Below, one piece after another: positions 1-8,800 of a DNA stretch of 33,978 nt (positions are counted from its first letter, which is position 1; each line of letters starts with the position of its first letter). The position numbers and the translations under genes were made by a program. Origin of the DNA: Hominisplanchenecus murintestinalis (GTDB lineage: Bacteria; Bacillota; Clostridia; Lachnospirales; Lachnospiraceae); assembly GCA_004793585.1 (NCBI GenBank), contig SRZB01000036.1:1-33978 (forward strand), read 5' to 3'. A model generated the notes under the pieces. That model was not told the origin of the DNA. It searched no databases and was given only the letters and a program-made list of their open reading frames with translations.

Positions 1-44
1 ATGTCTCACTAAAAAGCCCAGTAAATAAGCGGGTTTCAAGAAGA

Positions 45-73
45 AAAGCACTCTCATACAGAGGGTGCTTTTT
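45..73 (+). terminator. rho-independent terminator of an upstream gene
   Basis: A 9-bp stem (AGCACTCTC at 47-55 with GAGGGTGCT at 61-69, one G-T pair) has a 5-nt loop and runs into five T residues. It probably ends a transcript that enters from left of the window. The rest of 1-371 holds no convincing gene: only three copies of ATGTCTCA (1, about 122 and 134) and two hairpins without T tracts, including CGCAGCTT/AAGCTGCG near 215-236. Confidence 0.7.
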
Positions 74-371
74 CACGTTGACTGCGCTTTTTGGTTTATC
101 CGGGGATAAATTCAAGAGTAAATGTCTCAAAAATGTCTCAGTAATAAGCAAAGAACCCGCCGAAGCAGGTTCTTTACAAGGAAAGAGAAAAAATAAAATT
201 TTGAGGGAGTTCTCCGCAGCTTTGTGGAAGCTGCGAAGAGTGAGTTATGAAAATATATTAGCTGTTTGCTAATACATTTATAGTATAAGCGAAATCTGTG
301 TTCAAAGTATGTTTTTTATCTAAAGAAAATGCAAAGATTATTAAAAATAAAGGTAAGCGGGAGCAGAGGAA

Positions 372-1811
372 ATGAATTTGTATGATAAGCTTTTGCAATA
401 TCAATCATCCGAAATGTATCCTTTTCATATGCCGGGACATAAGCGTAGGAAAGATGATTTTGCGAATCCTTTTTTAATTGATATTACGGAAATTGAAGGA
501 TTTGATAATTTGCACCATGCGGAGGGGATTTTAAAAGATGCGCAGGATAGAGCAGCGGCTCTGTATCATTCAGAAGAGACGTATTTTTTGGTTAATGGGA
601 GTACATGCGGTATTTTGGCGGCGGTATCGGCCTGTATGACCAGGGGTGGAAAGATTCTTATGGCAAGAAATTGTCATAAAGCAGCATATCACGCGGCATA
701 TCTAAGAGGGCTGGATATAGAATATCTGTATCCGGAGAAAGAGGATATATTTGGAATTAACGGAGGGATTCATGAGGATATTGTGGAGAAGGCTTTAGAA
801 GAATTTCAGGATATTCAGGCCGTTATGATTACTTCTCCTACTTATGACGGTGTAGTGTCTAATGTGGAAAAGATAGCGCAGATTGTTCACAGAAAAGGGA
901 TTCCATTGATTGTGGATGAAGCTCACGGGGCGCATTTTGGATTTCATGAATATTTTCCAAAGAGTTCGGTGGAAATGGGAGCAGATTTGGTGATTCATAG
1001 TTTGCATAAGACGCTGCCTTCTCTTACACAAACGGCGCTTCTTCATGTGAATGGAAACAGGGTGGACAGAGAATGCCTGAGAAGGTTTTTAGATATTTAT
1101 CAGACAAGCAGCCCGTCTTATGTATTTATGGCTGGAATGGATTCATGTGTTTGTCTTCTTGAAAAAAGAGGAGGAGAACTTTTTGAAAGTTTAAGAAGAA
1201 ATCTGGAGGTTTTCTATAAACAAACGGAAAGTTTAGGATGTATTTATCTGGCAAATCATGGACTTATGGGGAAAAGCGGGATTCATGATTTTGATAGGTC
1301 AAAATTGGTAATTTCTGTAAGAAATGCGGGATTTACAGGAAATCAGCTGGCTAATCTGTTGAGGAATAGATATCATTTGGAGCTGGAAATGGCGGGGGGA
1401 AGTTATGGATTGGCGCTGACTTCAATATCAGATACAGAAGAAGGGTTTTTGAGGCTTTCTGAGGCTTTAAAAGAAATAGATGCCTGTCTGGAAAATAAAA
1501 TTGAGAAGAATACAGAGAAAAGTACTTTGACAATAGAGGATATTGTTATTAAAAATGAAGTGTGGTGCAGAATCCATGAGGCTTTGGAGAGTCCGGGAGA
1601 GTCTGTTTTGCTGGAAAAGGCAGAAGGAAAGATTTGCAGGGAATTTGTTTATCTTTATCCGCCGGGAATTCCTATGCTGGTTCCGGGTGAAATCATCAGC
1701 AGGGAGGTTTTGGGCAAAATCAGACGGCTTGTTAGGGAAGGGTATTCTGTTCAGGGAATGGCGGATTATTCTGCAGAACACATACAGGTAATGAATACTG
1801 CCATTTTTTAA
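372..1811 (+). CDS. Orn/Lys/Arg decarboxylase family protein (PLP-dependent, fold type I)
   Basis: This 479-residue protein has the layout of the short Firmicute Orn/Lys/Arg decarboxylases (YaaO/SpeA type), cytoplasmic enzymes that remove the carboxyl group of a basic amino acid to give a diamine or agmatine. The N-terminus carries the family signature PFHMPGHKRR (about residues 17-26). The PLP-binding site is VIHSLHKTLPS, with the Schiff-base lysine at about residue 213, preceded by DEAHGAH, which positions the cofactor. The length matches the family. GGGAG lies 8 nt before the ATG. It sits upstream of holB, as yaaO does in Bacillus, but without tmk, yaaQ or yaaR between them. The substrate cannot be assigned from sequence; arginine or lysine are the usual ones. 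Confidence 0.9.
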   Translation: MNLYDKLLQYQSSEMYPFHMPGHKRRKDDFANPFLIDITEIEGFDNLHHAEGILKDAQDRAAALYHSEETYFLVNGSTCGILAAVSACMTRGGKILMARNCHKAAYHAAYLRGLDIEYLYPEKEDIFGINGGIHEDIVEKALEEFQDIQAVMITSPTYDGVVSNVEKIAQIVHRKGIPLIVDEAHGAHFGFHEYFPKSSVEMGADLVIHSLHKTLPSLTQTALLHVNGNRVDRECLRRFLDIYQTSSPSYVFMAGMDSCVCLLEKRGGELFESLRRNLEVFYKQTESLGCIYLANHGLMGKSGIHDFDRSKLVISVRNAGFTGNQLANLLRNRYHLELEMAGGSYGLALTSISDTEEGFLRLSEALKEIDACLENKIEKNTEKSTLTIEDIVIKNEVWCRIHEALESPGESVLLEKAEGKICREFVYLYPPGIPMLVPGEIISREVLGKIRRLVREGYSVQGMADYSAEHIQVMNTAIF

Positions 1812-1858
1812 AGAGTTATAAATTTTTAGATATTTTTCTAGGTAAACGCACAAATGTG

Positions 1859-1867
1859 TGTTATAAT
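1859..1867 (+). promoter_or_regulatory. candidate extended -10 promoter for the holB operon
   Basis: TG-T-TATAAT forms an extended -10 element about 147 bp before holB. No good -35 is seen, which extended -10 promoters tolerate. The 1812-2013 gap has no other gene-like content. Confidence 0.4.
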
Positions 1868-2013
1868 CTTTATTAAATGAAATGAAAATATTTTGCTGCA
1901 AAAATGTGCAGTATTCGTATATGCAGCAGAATATGAACAATGTATGTAATTAGAGATAGAAATGAACTGTTATTAAAGTACAGATAGACACAGGATGATT
2001 ATGAGGTGGTAAT

Positions 2014-3009
2014 ATGCCGGGATTTAGAGATATTGTTGGACATAAAGAGGCGATACAGCATTTGGAAAGTGCGATGAAGCTAGATAAGGTTTCTCATGCT
2101 TATATTATCAATGGAGAAAAGGGTTCTGGAAAAAAGCTGTTGGCTTCTGCTTTTGCCCAGGTGCTGCAGTGCGAAAGGAAAGAGAAGGATTCCTGTGGGG
2201 AATGTAGATCTTGCAGGCAGGCTGAGAGCAGGAATCACCCTGATATTATATGGATCATGCATGAAAAACCAAATAGCATCAGTGTGGATGAGATCAGGGA
2301 GCAGCTGGTGAATGACGTTCAGATAAAGCCATATAGCAGCAAATATAAAATTTATATTGTGCCGGAGGCGGAAAAGCTTACTGTGCAGGCACAGAATGCT
2401 TTGTTGAAAACTATAGAAGAGCCGCCGTTTTATGCGGTTATTATTCTGCTTACCGTGAATGCGTCCACATTGCTGCCTACGGTTTTGTCCAGGTGTGTGA
2501 CGTTGAATATGAAACCTGTGTCGGATAAACAGGTGAAGCAGTATCTGATGGAACATGTGCAGATTCCTGATTATCAGGCAGATATCTGCTCGGCATTTTC
2601 ACATGGAAATATTGGACGCGCGATGGAACTTGCCACATCAGAAAAGTTTCAGGAGATTAAGAGCGCCGTTTTGGCTTTGGCTAGAGATGCGGCGAATATG
2701 GAAATACAGGATATTATTGTGTCTGTAAAATCAATGGTGGATTTTAAGTTGTTTATAGAAGACTTTTTTGATTTACTTGCAGTATGGTATTGTGATGTTC
2801 TGTATTTTAAGGCTACGAAGGATGTGGACGGGCTGGCGTTTAAAGATCAGGTACAAATGATTTCAGACCAGACAAGTAAGAGCTCCTATGAGGGGCTGGA
2901 AAGGATTCTGGACGGTATTCAAAAGGCAAAACAGCGTCTTAACGCTAATGTAAATTTTGAATTGACGATGGAATTGCTGTTTATGACAATAAAGGAGAGT
3001 TTAGCATAA
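2014..3009 (+). CDS. holB: DNA polymerase III subunit delta' (clamp loader)
   Basis: The 331-residue product is a clamp-loader AAA+ subunit that, with DnaX and delta, opens the sliding clamp at replication forks. The P-loop GEKGSGKK is at residues 34-41. The zinc module follows the DnaX/HolB spacing, with cysteines at about 53, 61, 64 and 67. The sensor/arginine-finger motif LSRC comes after ALLKTIEEPP. The ATG is preceded by GAGGTGG. The stop codon TAA overlaps the ATG of the next gene (TAATG), indicating translational coupling. Its place before ricT and trmN6 matches the conserved Firmicute holB-yaaT-yabB order. Confidence 0.93.
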   Translation: MPGFRDIVGHKEAIQHLESAMKLDKVSHAYIINGEKGSGKKLLASAFAQVLQCERKEKDSCGECRSCRQAESRNHPDIIWIMHEKPNSISVDEIREQLVNDVQIKPYSSKYKIYIVPEAEKLTVQAQNALLKTIEEPPFYAVIILLTVNASTLLPTVLSRCVTLNMKPVSDKQVKQYLMEHVQIPDYQADICSAFSHGNIGRAMELATSEKFQEIKSAVLALARDAANMEIQDIIVSVKSMVDFKLFIEDFFDLLAVWYCDVLYFKATKDVDGLAFKDQVQMISDQTSKSSYEGLERILDGIQKAKQRLNANVNFELTMELLFMTIKESLA

Positions 3010-3917
3010 TGGTAAAGATAATCGGAGTGAGATTTCGGAATGCCGGGAAGATTTATTATTTCAGTCCGCGGAAATTCCATATAAATAAAGGCGATCATGT
3101 TATCGTGGAGACTGCCAGGGGAATAGAGTATGGCACGGTGGTTATGGGTCCGAAGGAACTGCCGGAGAATGAAGTCATCCAGCCGCTGAAACCGGTAATC
3201 AGGATGGCTGATTCTGAGGATGATATGAAAGTGGAGAAAAATCATGAGAAGGAAAAGGAAGCTATAAAAATCTGTCAGGAAAAGATTAAGAAGCATAATC
3301 TGGAGATGAAGCTGATTGATGCAGAGTATACGTTTGACAATAATAAGGTATTGTTTTACTTTACTGCGGACGGCAGAATTGACTTCCGTGATTTGGTAAA
3401 GGATTTGGCATCAGTATTTAAGATGCGGATAGAACTTCGTCAGATTGGGGTAAGGGATGAAACAAAAATTGTCGGCGGTATTGGTATCTGTGGGAGAGCG
3501 TTGTGCTGCCATTCTTATTTATCGGAATTTATTCCGGTATCGATAAAGATGGCAAAGGAGCAAAATCTTTCCCTGAATCCTTCAAAGATTTCAGGAGTAT
3601 GCGGGAGACTTATGTGCTGCCTGAAGAATGAGGAGGAGACTTACGAATATCTGAACAGCAAGCTTCCCGGAATTGGAGATATGGTTCAGACTGACGATGG
3701 ACTAAAGGGAGAAGTACAAAGTGTTAGCGTCCTGCGTCAGCTGGTCAAAATTATCGTAGATATTGACGGGGAGAAGGAAGCAAGGGAATATAAGGCAGAC
3801 CAGCTTAAGTTCAGGGCAAGGCGGAAAAAAGAGAAAATATCTGTGGATGATAAAGAGCTAAAAGAGCTGGAGGAATTGGAAAAAAAGGAAGGAAAGTCCA
3901 AGAAAGATGAAAAATAA
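3009..3917 (+). CDS. ricT: PSP1-domain protein RicT (YaaT)
   Basis: The 302-residue product matches the PSP1/YaaT family. In Bacillus, RicT joins RicA and RicF in a complex with iron-sulfur clusters that supports RNase Y function, competence and sporulation. The PSP1 core (residues about 60-150) is followed by the cysteine-rich signature with CGRALCCHSY near residue 161 and CGRLMCCLKNE near 199; these cysteines are known cluster ligands in the family. The C-terminal 40 residues are a Lys/Glu-rich tail, probably disordered. The gene starts inside the holB stop codon and overlaps the next gene by 11 nt, so the three are almost certainly co-translated. Confidence 0.9.
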   Translation: MVKIIGVRFRNAGKIYYFSPRKFHINKGDHVIVETARGIEYGTVVMGPKELPENEVIQPLKPVIRMADSEDDMKVEKNHEKEKEAIKICQEKIKKHNLEMKLIDAEYTFDNNKVLFYFTADGRIDFRDLVKDLASVFKMRIELRQIGVRDETKIVGGIGICGRALCCHSYLSEFIPVSIKMAKEQNLSLNPSKISGVCGRLMCCLKNEEETYEYLNSKLPGIGDMVQTDDGLKGEVQSVSVLRQLVKIIVDIDGEKEAREYKADQLKFRARRKKEKISVDDKELKELEELEKKEGKSKKDEK

Positions 3918-4644
3918 TCTGCGCCCAGGAGAACGTCTGGATGAACTGCACAGAAATGGATATAAAATTATTCAGAATGAAAATAAATTTTGTTTTGGAA
4001 TGGATGCCGTGCTTCTCTCCGGTTTTGCAAATGTGAAAGAAGAAGAGATTGTGCTGGATATGGGAACAGGGACGGGAATTGTCCCGATTCTTTTGGCAGG
4101 AAAGACAAAAGGAAAGCATTTTATCGGGCTGGAAATTCAGAGCGCCAGTGCAGATATGGCGAGAAGAAGTGTAATCTATAATCATCTGGAGGAAAGGATT
4201 TCTATCGTGGAGGGAGATATAAAGGAAGCCGGGACGCTGTTTAAGCCGGCTTCTTTTGATGTGATTACGAGCAATCCGCCTTATATGACAGGGAGCCACG
4301 GTCTGGTGAATCCTGATATGGAGAAAGCGATAGCCCGGCATGAAATCTGCTGTACGCTGGAGGATGTGATTAGCCAGGCGGCCAGACTTCTTCGGGTAGG
4401 AGGGCGGTTTTATTTGGTTCACAGACCTTTCCGTCTGGCAGAAATTATACATATGCTGGTGGAATATAAGCTGGAGCCAAAAAGAATTAAATTTGTCCAT
4501 CCTTTTGTGGATAAAGAACCGAATATGGTTTTGATAGAGTCTGTCAGAGGGGCGAAGTCGAGAATTACAGTGGAAAAGCCTTTGATTGTATATCAGAAGC
4601 AAGGTGTGTATACAGACGAAATTTATGATATTTACGGATATTAA
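3907..4644 (+). CDS. tRNA1(Val) (adenine37-N6)-methyltransferase family protein (YabB/TrmN6)
   Basis: This 245-residue SAM-dependent methyltransferase has motif I DMGTGTGIVP (about residues 51-60), which binds SAM, and the N6-adenine catalytic motif SNPPY at residues 122-126. This combination and the location match YabB/TrmN6, which modifies A37 of a tRNA. The N-terminal stretch LDELHRNGYKIIQNE is typical of the family. The start overlaps the 3' end of ricT by 11 nt. The exact tRNA target is inferred from the family, not visible here. Confidence 0.85.
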   Translation: MKNNLRPGERLDELHRNGYKIIQNENKFCFGMDAVLLSGFANVKEEEIVLDMGTGTGIVPILLAGKTKGKHFIGLEIQSASADMARRSVIYNHLEERISIVEGDIKEAGTLFKPASFDVITSNPPYMTGSHGLVNPDMEKAIARHEICCTLEDVISQAARLLRVGGRFYLVHRPFRLAEIIHMLVEYKLEPKRIKFVHPFVDKEPNMVLIESVRGAKSRITVEKPLIVYQKQGVYTDEIYDIYGY

Positions 4645-4649
4645 GAAGC

Positions 4650-4813
4650 AGCCCGGGAAACAGAAAGGATTCCGGGCTTATTCCCGCGAGCAATGAGCTA
4701 GGCAGCCGCGCTTGCGCGGATATTTGGCGAATGCCGCGAGGGTCAAATACCCCGCTCATTGGGCGGAAAGAACAAACTAGGTCATGCCCCGCAGCTTGCT
4801 GCGGGGTATTTGA
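4650..4813. repeat. structured intergenic element with nested inverted repeats
   Basis: Nearly the whole gap between trmN6 and rsmI can fold. The parts are AGCCCGG/CCGGGCT (4650-4656, 4672-4678); CAATGAGC/GCTCATTG (4691-4698, 4754-4761); CCGCGC-TT-GCGCGG (4706-4719); a 13-bp pair TCAAATACCCCGC (4743-4755) with GCGGGGTATTTGA (4801-4813); and a 9-bp hairpin CCCCGCAGC-TT-GCTGCGGGG (4787-4806). The last two compete for the same bases. There is no T tract. It resembles a dispersed intergenic repeat or MITE-like unit, but it could also act as an RNA switch before rsmI. Confidence 0.65.
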
Positions 4814-4843
4814 TCTGCACAGTATGAGCAAAGGAGATAGGAG

Positions 4844-5683
4844 ATGCAGGGAAAATTATATTTATGCGCAACACCGATCGGAAATCTGGAAGATATATCA
4901 ATGCGTGTATTGCGGACGCTGCAGGAAGCGGATCTTATTGCAGCGGAGGATACAAGAAACAGTATTAAGCTTTTAAATCATTTTGGGATCAAGACGCCTA
5001 TGACAAGTTATCATGAGTACAATAAAATTGAAAAGGCGTACACACTGATTGAAAAAATGCGTCAGGGTATGAATGTTGCGTTGATTACGGATGCGGGAAC
5101 CCCGGGGATTTCAGATCCTGGGGAAGATTTGGTGAGAATGTGTTATGAGGCAGGAATTGAAGTGACTTCCCTTCCAGGAGCAGCAGCATGTATTACGGCG
5201 CTCACACTTTCAGGGCTTTCCACCCGGAGATTTTGTTTTGAGGCTTTTTTGCCTGTTGATAAAAAGGAAAGGCAGGCTGTTTTTTCAGAACTTTCAAGGG
5301 AAACAAGGACAATCATTGTTTATGAAGCGCCTCATCGTTTGGTTCGCACGCTGGGGGAATTTTTAGAGGCGTTGGGGGACAGGAAAATTACGGTATGCAG
5401 AGAGCTGACAAAAAAGCATGAGACAGCATTTCACACAACAATAGCACAGGCTTTGACATATTACAGAAGTACTGAGCCGAAAGGGGAGTGTGTGCTTGTG
5501 ATTGAGGGAAAAAACCGGAAAGAACTAGAGCGGGAGGCGCAGGATTCCTGGAAAGAAGTCAGTATTTTAGAGCATATGGAAAAGTATCTTAGCCAGGGAA
5601 TGGAGAAGAAAGATGCCATGAAGCAGGTGGCAAAGGATAGGGGAATCGGCAAAAGAGAAGTGTACAAAATGTTATTGGAATAG
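4844..5683 (+). CDS. rsmI: 16S rRNA (cytidine1402-2'-O)-methyltransferase
   Basis: This 279-residue member of the SAM-dependent tetrapyrrole-methylase superfamily methylates the ribose of C1402 in the decoding centre of 16S rRNA. Family signatures are LYLCATPIGNLEDI near the N-terminus, AEDTRN (about 34-39), ALITDAGTPGISDPG (about 80-94) and SLPGAAA. The C-terminal helical region contains the RsmI tail motif ending KREVYKMLL. Two Shine-Dalgarno-like AGGAG blocks precede the ATG. It follows the structured intergenic repeat, so it may have transcription or control separate from the holB operon. Confidence 0.93.
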   Translation: MQGKLYLCATPIGNLEDISMRVLRTLQEADLIAAEDTRNSIKLLNHFGIKTPMTSYHEYNKIEKAYTLIEKMRQGMNVALITDAGTPGISDPGEDLVRMCYEAGIEVTSLPGAAACITALTLSGLSTRRFCFEAFLPVDKKERQAVFSELSRETRTIIVYEAPHRLVRTLGEFLEALGDRKITVCRELTKKHETAFHTTIAQALTYYRSTEPKGECVLVIEGKNRKELEREAQDSWKEVSILEHMEKYLSQGMEKKDAMKQVAKDRGIGKREVYKMLLE

Positions 5684-5710
5684 GATGTTCTGTTACGGGA
5701 ATTTTTGGTA

Positions 5711-5740
5711 TTGCATGTTCCGGGGAAATATGTTTATAAT
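5711..5740 (+). promoter_or_regulatory. sigma-A type promoter of the M60 peptidase gene
   Basis: TTGCAT at 5711-5716 and a perfect TATAAT at 5735-5740 are separated by 18 bp. It lies in the 140-bp gap between rsmI and the peptidase gene and points toward the latter. Confidence 0.65.
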
Positions 5741-5823
5741 AACCTGTTTGGCAGATTTAAGAAGAACATAGCAGGAGGAATTAAGACAAGAGGAATCATT
5801 TAGCAAAAAAACGTGGTATTATT

Positions 5824-8800
5824 TTGGCGCTTGGAATGGCAGTTATGCTGGTGCCGGGAATGCGGATGGATGCTATGGAGGATGCTTATCGAAAACCATC
5901 TCTATCCGGAACCGTAAAGACCTGGGTTTATCAGGGAGACACCTATGAAGAAAGCAGAAACAGAGTATTTGCAGATGACCAGGAGGATGGGGATTTAACT
6001 ACGGAACTCGTAAAAACAGGTAATATAGACACTTCTGTTTTGGGAGAACAGACGATTTCTTATGAAGTAACGGATGCAGACGGAAATACGGTACAAATGG
6101 AAACTGTTGTACTGGTACTTGAAAGGGATAATGATGGTTCGGAGGGAGAAAAGAATATACAGAGGAAGCTGTATACTCTGCCGGAAGCTTCTCATCTGAC
6201 AGATATTGGGTTTGACAGGGGGTATTATCATGATAGGCAAAATCTTGGTATCTGGCTGCCTGCGGACACAGAAATGAAAGTCCGTCTGGTAAATCACGAA
6301 GAATTTAATAGGAATCTTGAATTGGGATTTATGAATGATGATTCGTATACAGAATCTTCAGCAAGTATTCCTTCCAGTGGGGAATGGGTGACGGTAAAGA
6401 ATAGTTTTCGGGAAGACGGAGCTGAAAAAAGCAAGGACAGTGTGCCTTTTATAAAAACGCCGAAAGATATTTCTGTACAGCCAATTGTTGAAATTGAATG
6501 GAAGGAAGAGCTGGAAGAATTACCTTATTATAGATATGGAGACGATGAGAATACATTTTTTAGGAAATGGGATGATTCTCAGGCGCCTTTTGCGGTGATA
6601 GAAGGAGAGGCCGCTACATTCCTGGTTCCTATTTTGGACAGGGATAATATTATTAACCGTATCACAAATCAGGGAGACAGGGATGTGTATTCTTTTACGT
6701 CTATTGATGGGATGCTGGAATGGTACGGGGAATTTGTGGAACAGTATGATAGGTATTCAGGGCTGAAATTTTATCCTGGAGAAGCGGAACCTTATAATCA
6801 GAATGTGAGGGCAAAGTTTTTTATTAAAGCAAATAAACATGGCGCAGGCGCGGCTTATTATAGTCAGGATCATAGTGCAAGTAACAGTGAGAGCATGGAA
6901 GGGTATCTGGTGAAAAACTGGCTCAGCCTTCATGAGTTTGGACATGGCTATGAAGGGGCGATTGCGAAAAGGGAGCATCCTTTTGTGGAAACTACGAATA
7001 ACATTATGGGGTATTATTTTGAGCAGACATACAGGGAAGGGGATTTGGGATGGATGCTTGGGTATGCCCCAATAGAGCAGAAAGCCCAAAAGTTTGCGGA
7101 ACTGGGAGAGAGCGCCGAGAATAGAAGAAATTCGAAAACTACATTTATGGGGATTATAGACAGTGCATGGAACTACGGAGAAAGCCTTTTTATGTTTGTC
7201 AATGTACTGGATAAACTGGGGCCGGAAAATACGGTGTCGGCTATGCATACGCAGTATCGAAAATATTATTATGAAAATAAAATGCATACATCGTCTTCGG
7301 ATGTGATTATAGACAGTTTCAGCCGTGCAGGAGGATATAATGTCATTCCTTATTTTGAGGGATGGCATATTGAGCCGTCTAAGCAAAAGGAATCGCAGAT
7401 TTATGACATGGATTTGCCGATGGTTTATTATCTGAAGAATCTGATAGCGGATGAGGAAAAATGTGAGGAAATACGGGAAAATTTAGGGCTGAATGGGATT
7501 TACAGCCTGGTGAGTACAGATGACTTGGCAGATACAGGGTATAAGAGCAAAGTAGAATTTCAGATTTTTATTGATAATATAGCTCAGATACAGAATAGAA
7601 ACATTTTGATTAAAAACGGAGAAAAGATTGTAAAAGAAGTTTGTGTTACAGGAGAAACGATTTCGGTTGAACTTCCTGTGGGTATTTATGAAGTAGAGCT
7701 TCCAGCGCCCCGCGCGTCTGTTTATCAGTACGGAAATGAATATCTGGCAGCTTCTGAGGGAAATGTATCAAAGACATTTTCATACTCCAGAATAGAGGGG
7801 AATCCTGTAGGGGATGATATGGGATTTCGGCTGACAGGATTTGATGATGTGGAAATAGCGGCTATTTCTGTAAACTCCGCATCCGAAAAACTGAATCTGA
7901 GAATTAATCATGTAAGTCCGCATGTATATTATGATACGTCTTATATAAAGATAAAAGCAATGGATCCGAAAGGAAATGTCATTTTTAACAAAGATATGAT
8001 TGGAAATGTGACAATGGAAGAAGAAGTTGGCGATTATTCCTTTCCGGTTGGTTCAACTTTAGAAATTTACCATGCCGAACCGTCAGGCAGGCTGAAGCTG
8101 GTGAGCGGTTATGACAACAGGGAGGATAGATTTAAGGCGTATGGAGCTGCCTCAGGTGAGGAAAAGACGATTACTTATGTATTGACAGAAAAAGGGCTGA
8201 TGAAAAGCGGCTGGGATGAGGAAGAACAGATGGATGCGTATTTGTCCGTCCTTAAGTCTTATTCGGAAGCAATGATAGAAAATATGAGCCAAAGTGATAT
8301 GGCTGATGCAGGAAAGTATCACAATGAAAAACTGATAGTGTCTGCGGCATATGATTTTCTGAATGAAGAAGCAAAGGAAAAATATAATGCGTCTTATGGA
8401 ATGCTGGTTGGCATAGAACCGGAAGCTTATATGAGATATGCGAAAGTAGATTCCTCAAAGATGGACGGTTTCGCAGACAGCGAGCAGGATAAAGACGACA
8501 ATGCGGCAGAGAATGCATTGGATGGAGATGAGAATACTATCTGGCATACGAGATGGACTGGGGAAGGCGTCTATGCGAATCCGGCAGAGGAGGAAAATAA
8601 TACTTATACAATTCTTCTGGACGAAAATATGGACATTGGAAAACTGGAATATGTGCCCAGGACAGGGGGATCTGATAATGGAAGAATTTTATCGTATCGT
8701 ATTTTTTACAGTATTACGGAAAATAGGGATGATTTTCAGGAAGTCTCGTTGGAAAATTGTACATGGGCAAACAATAAGGATGTAAAGAGTGTAGAATTTG

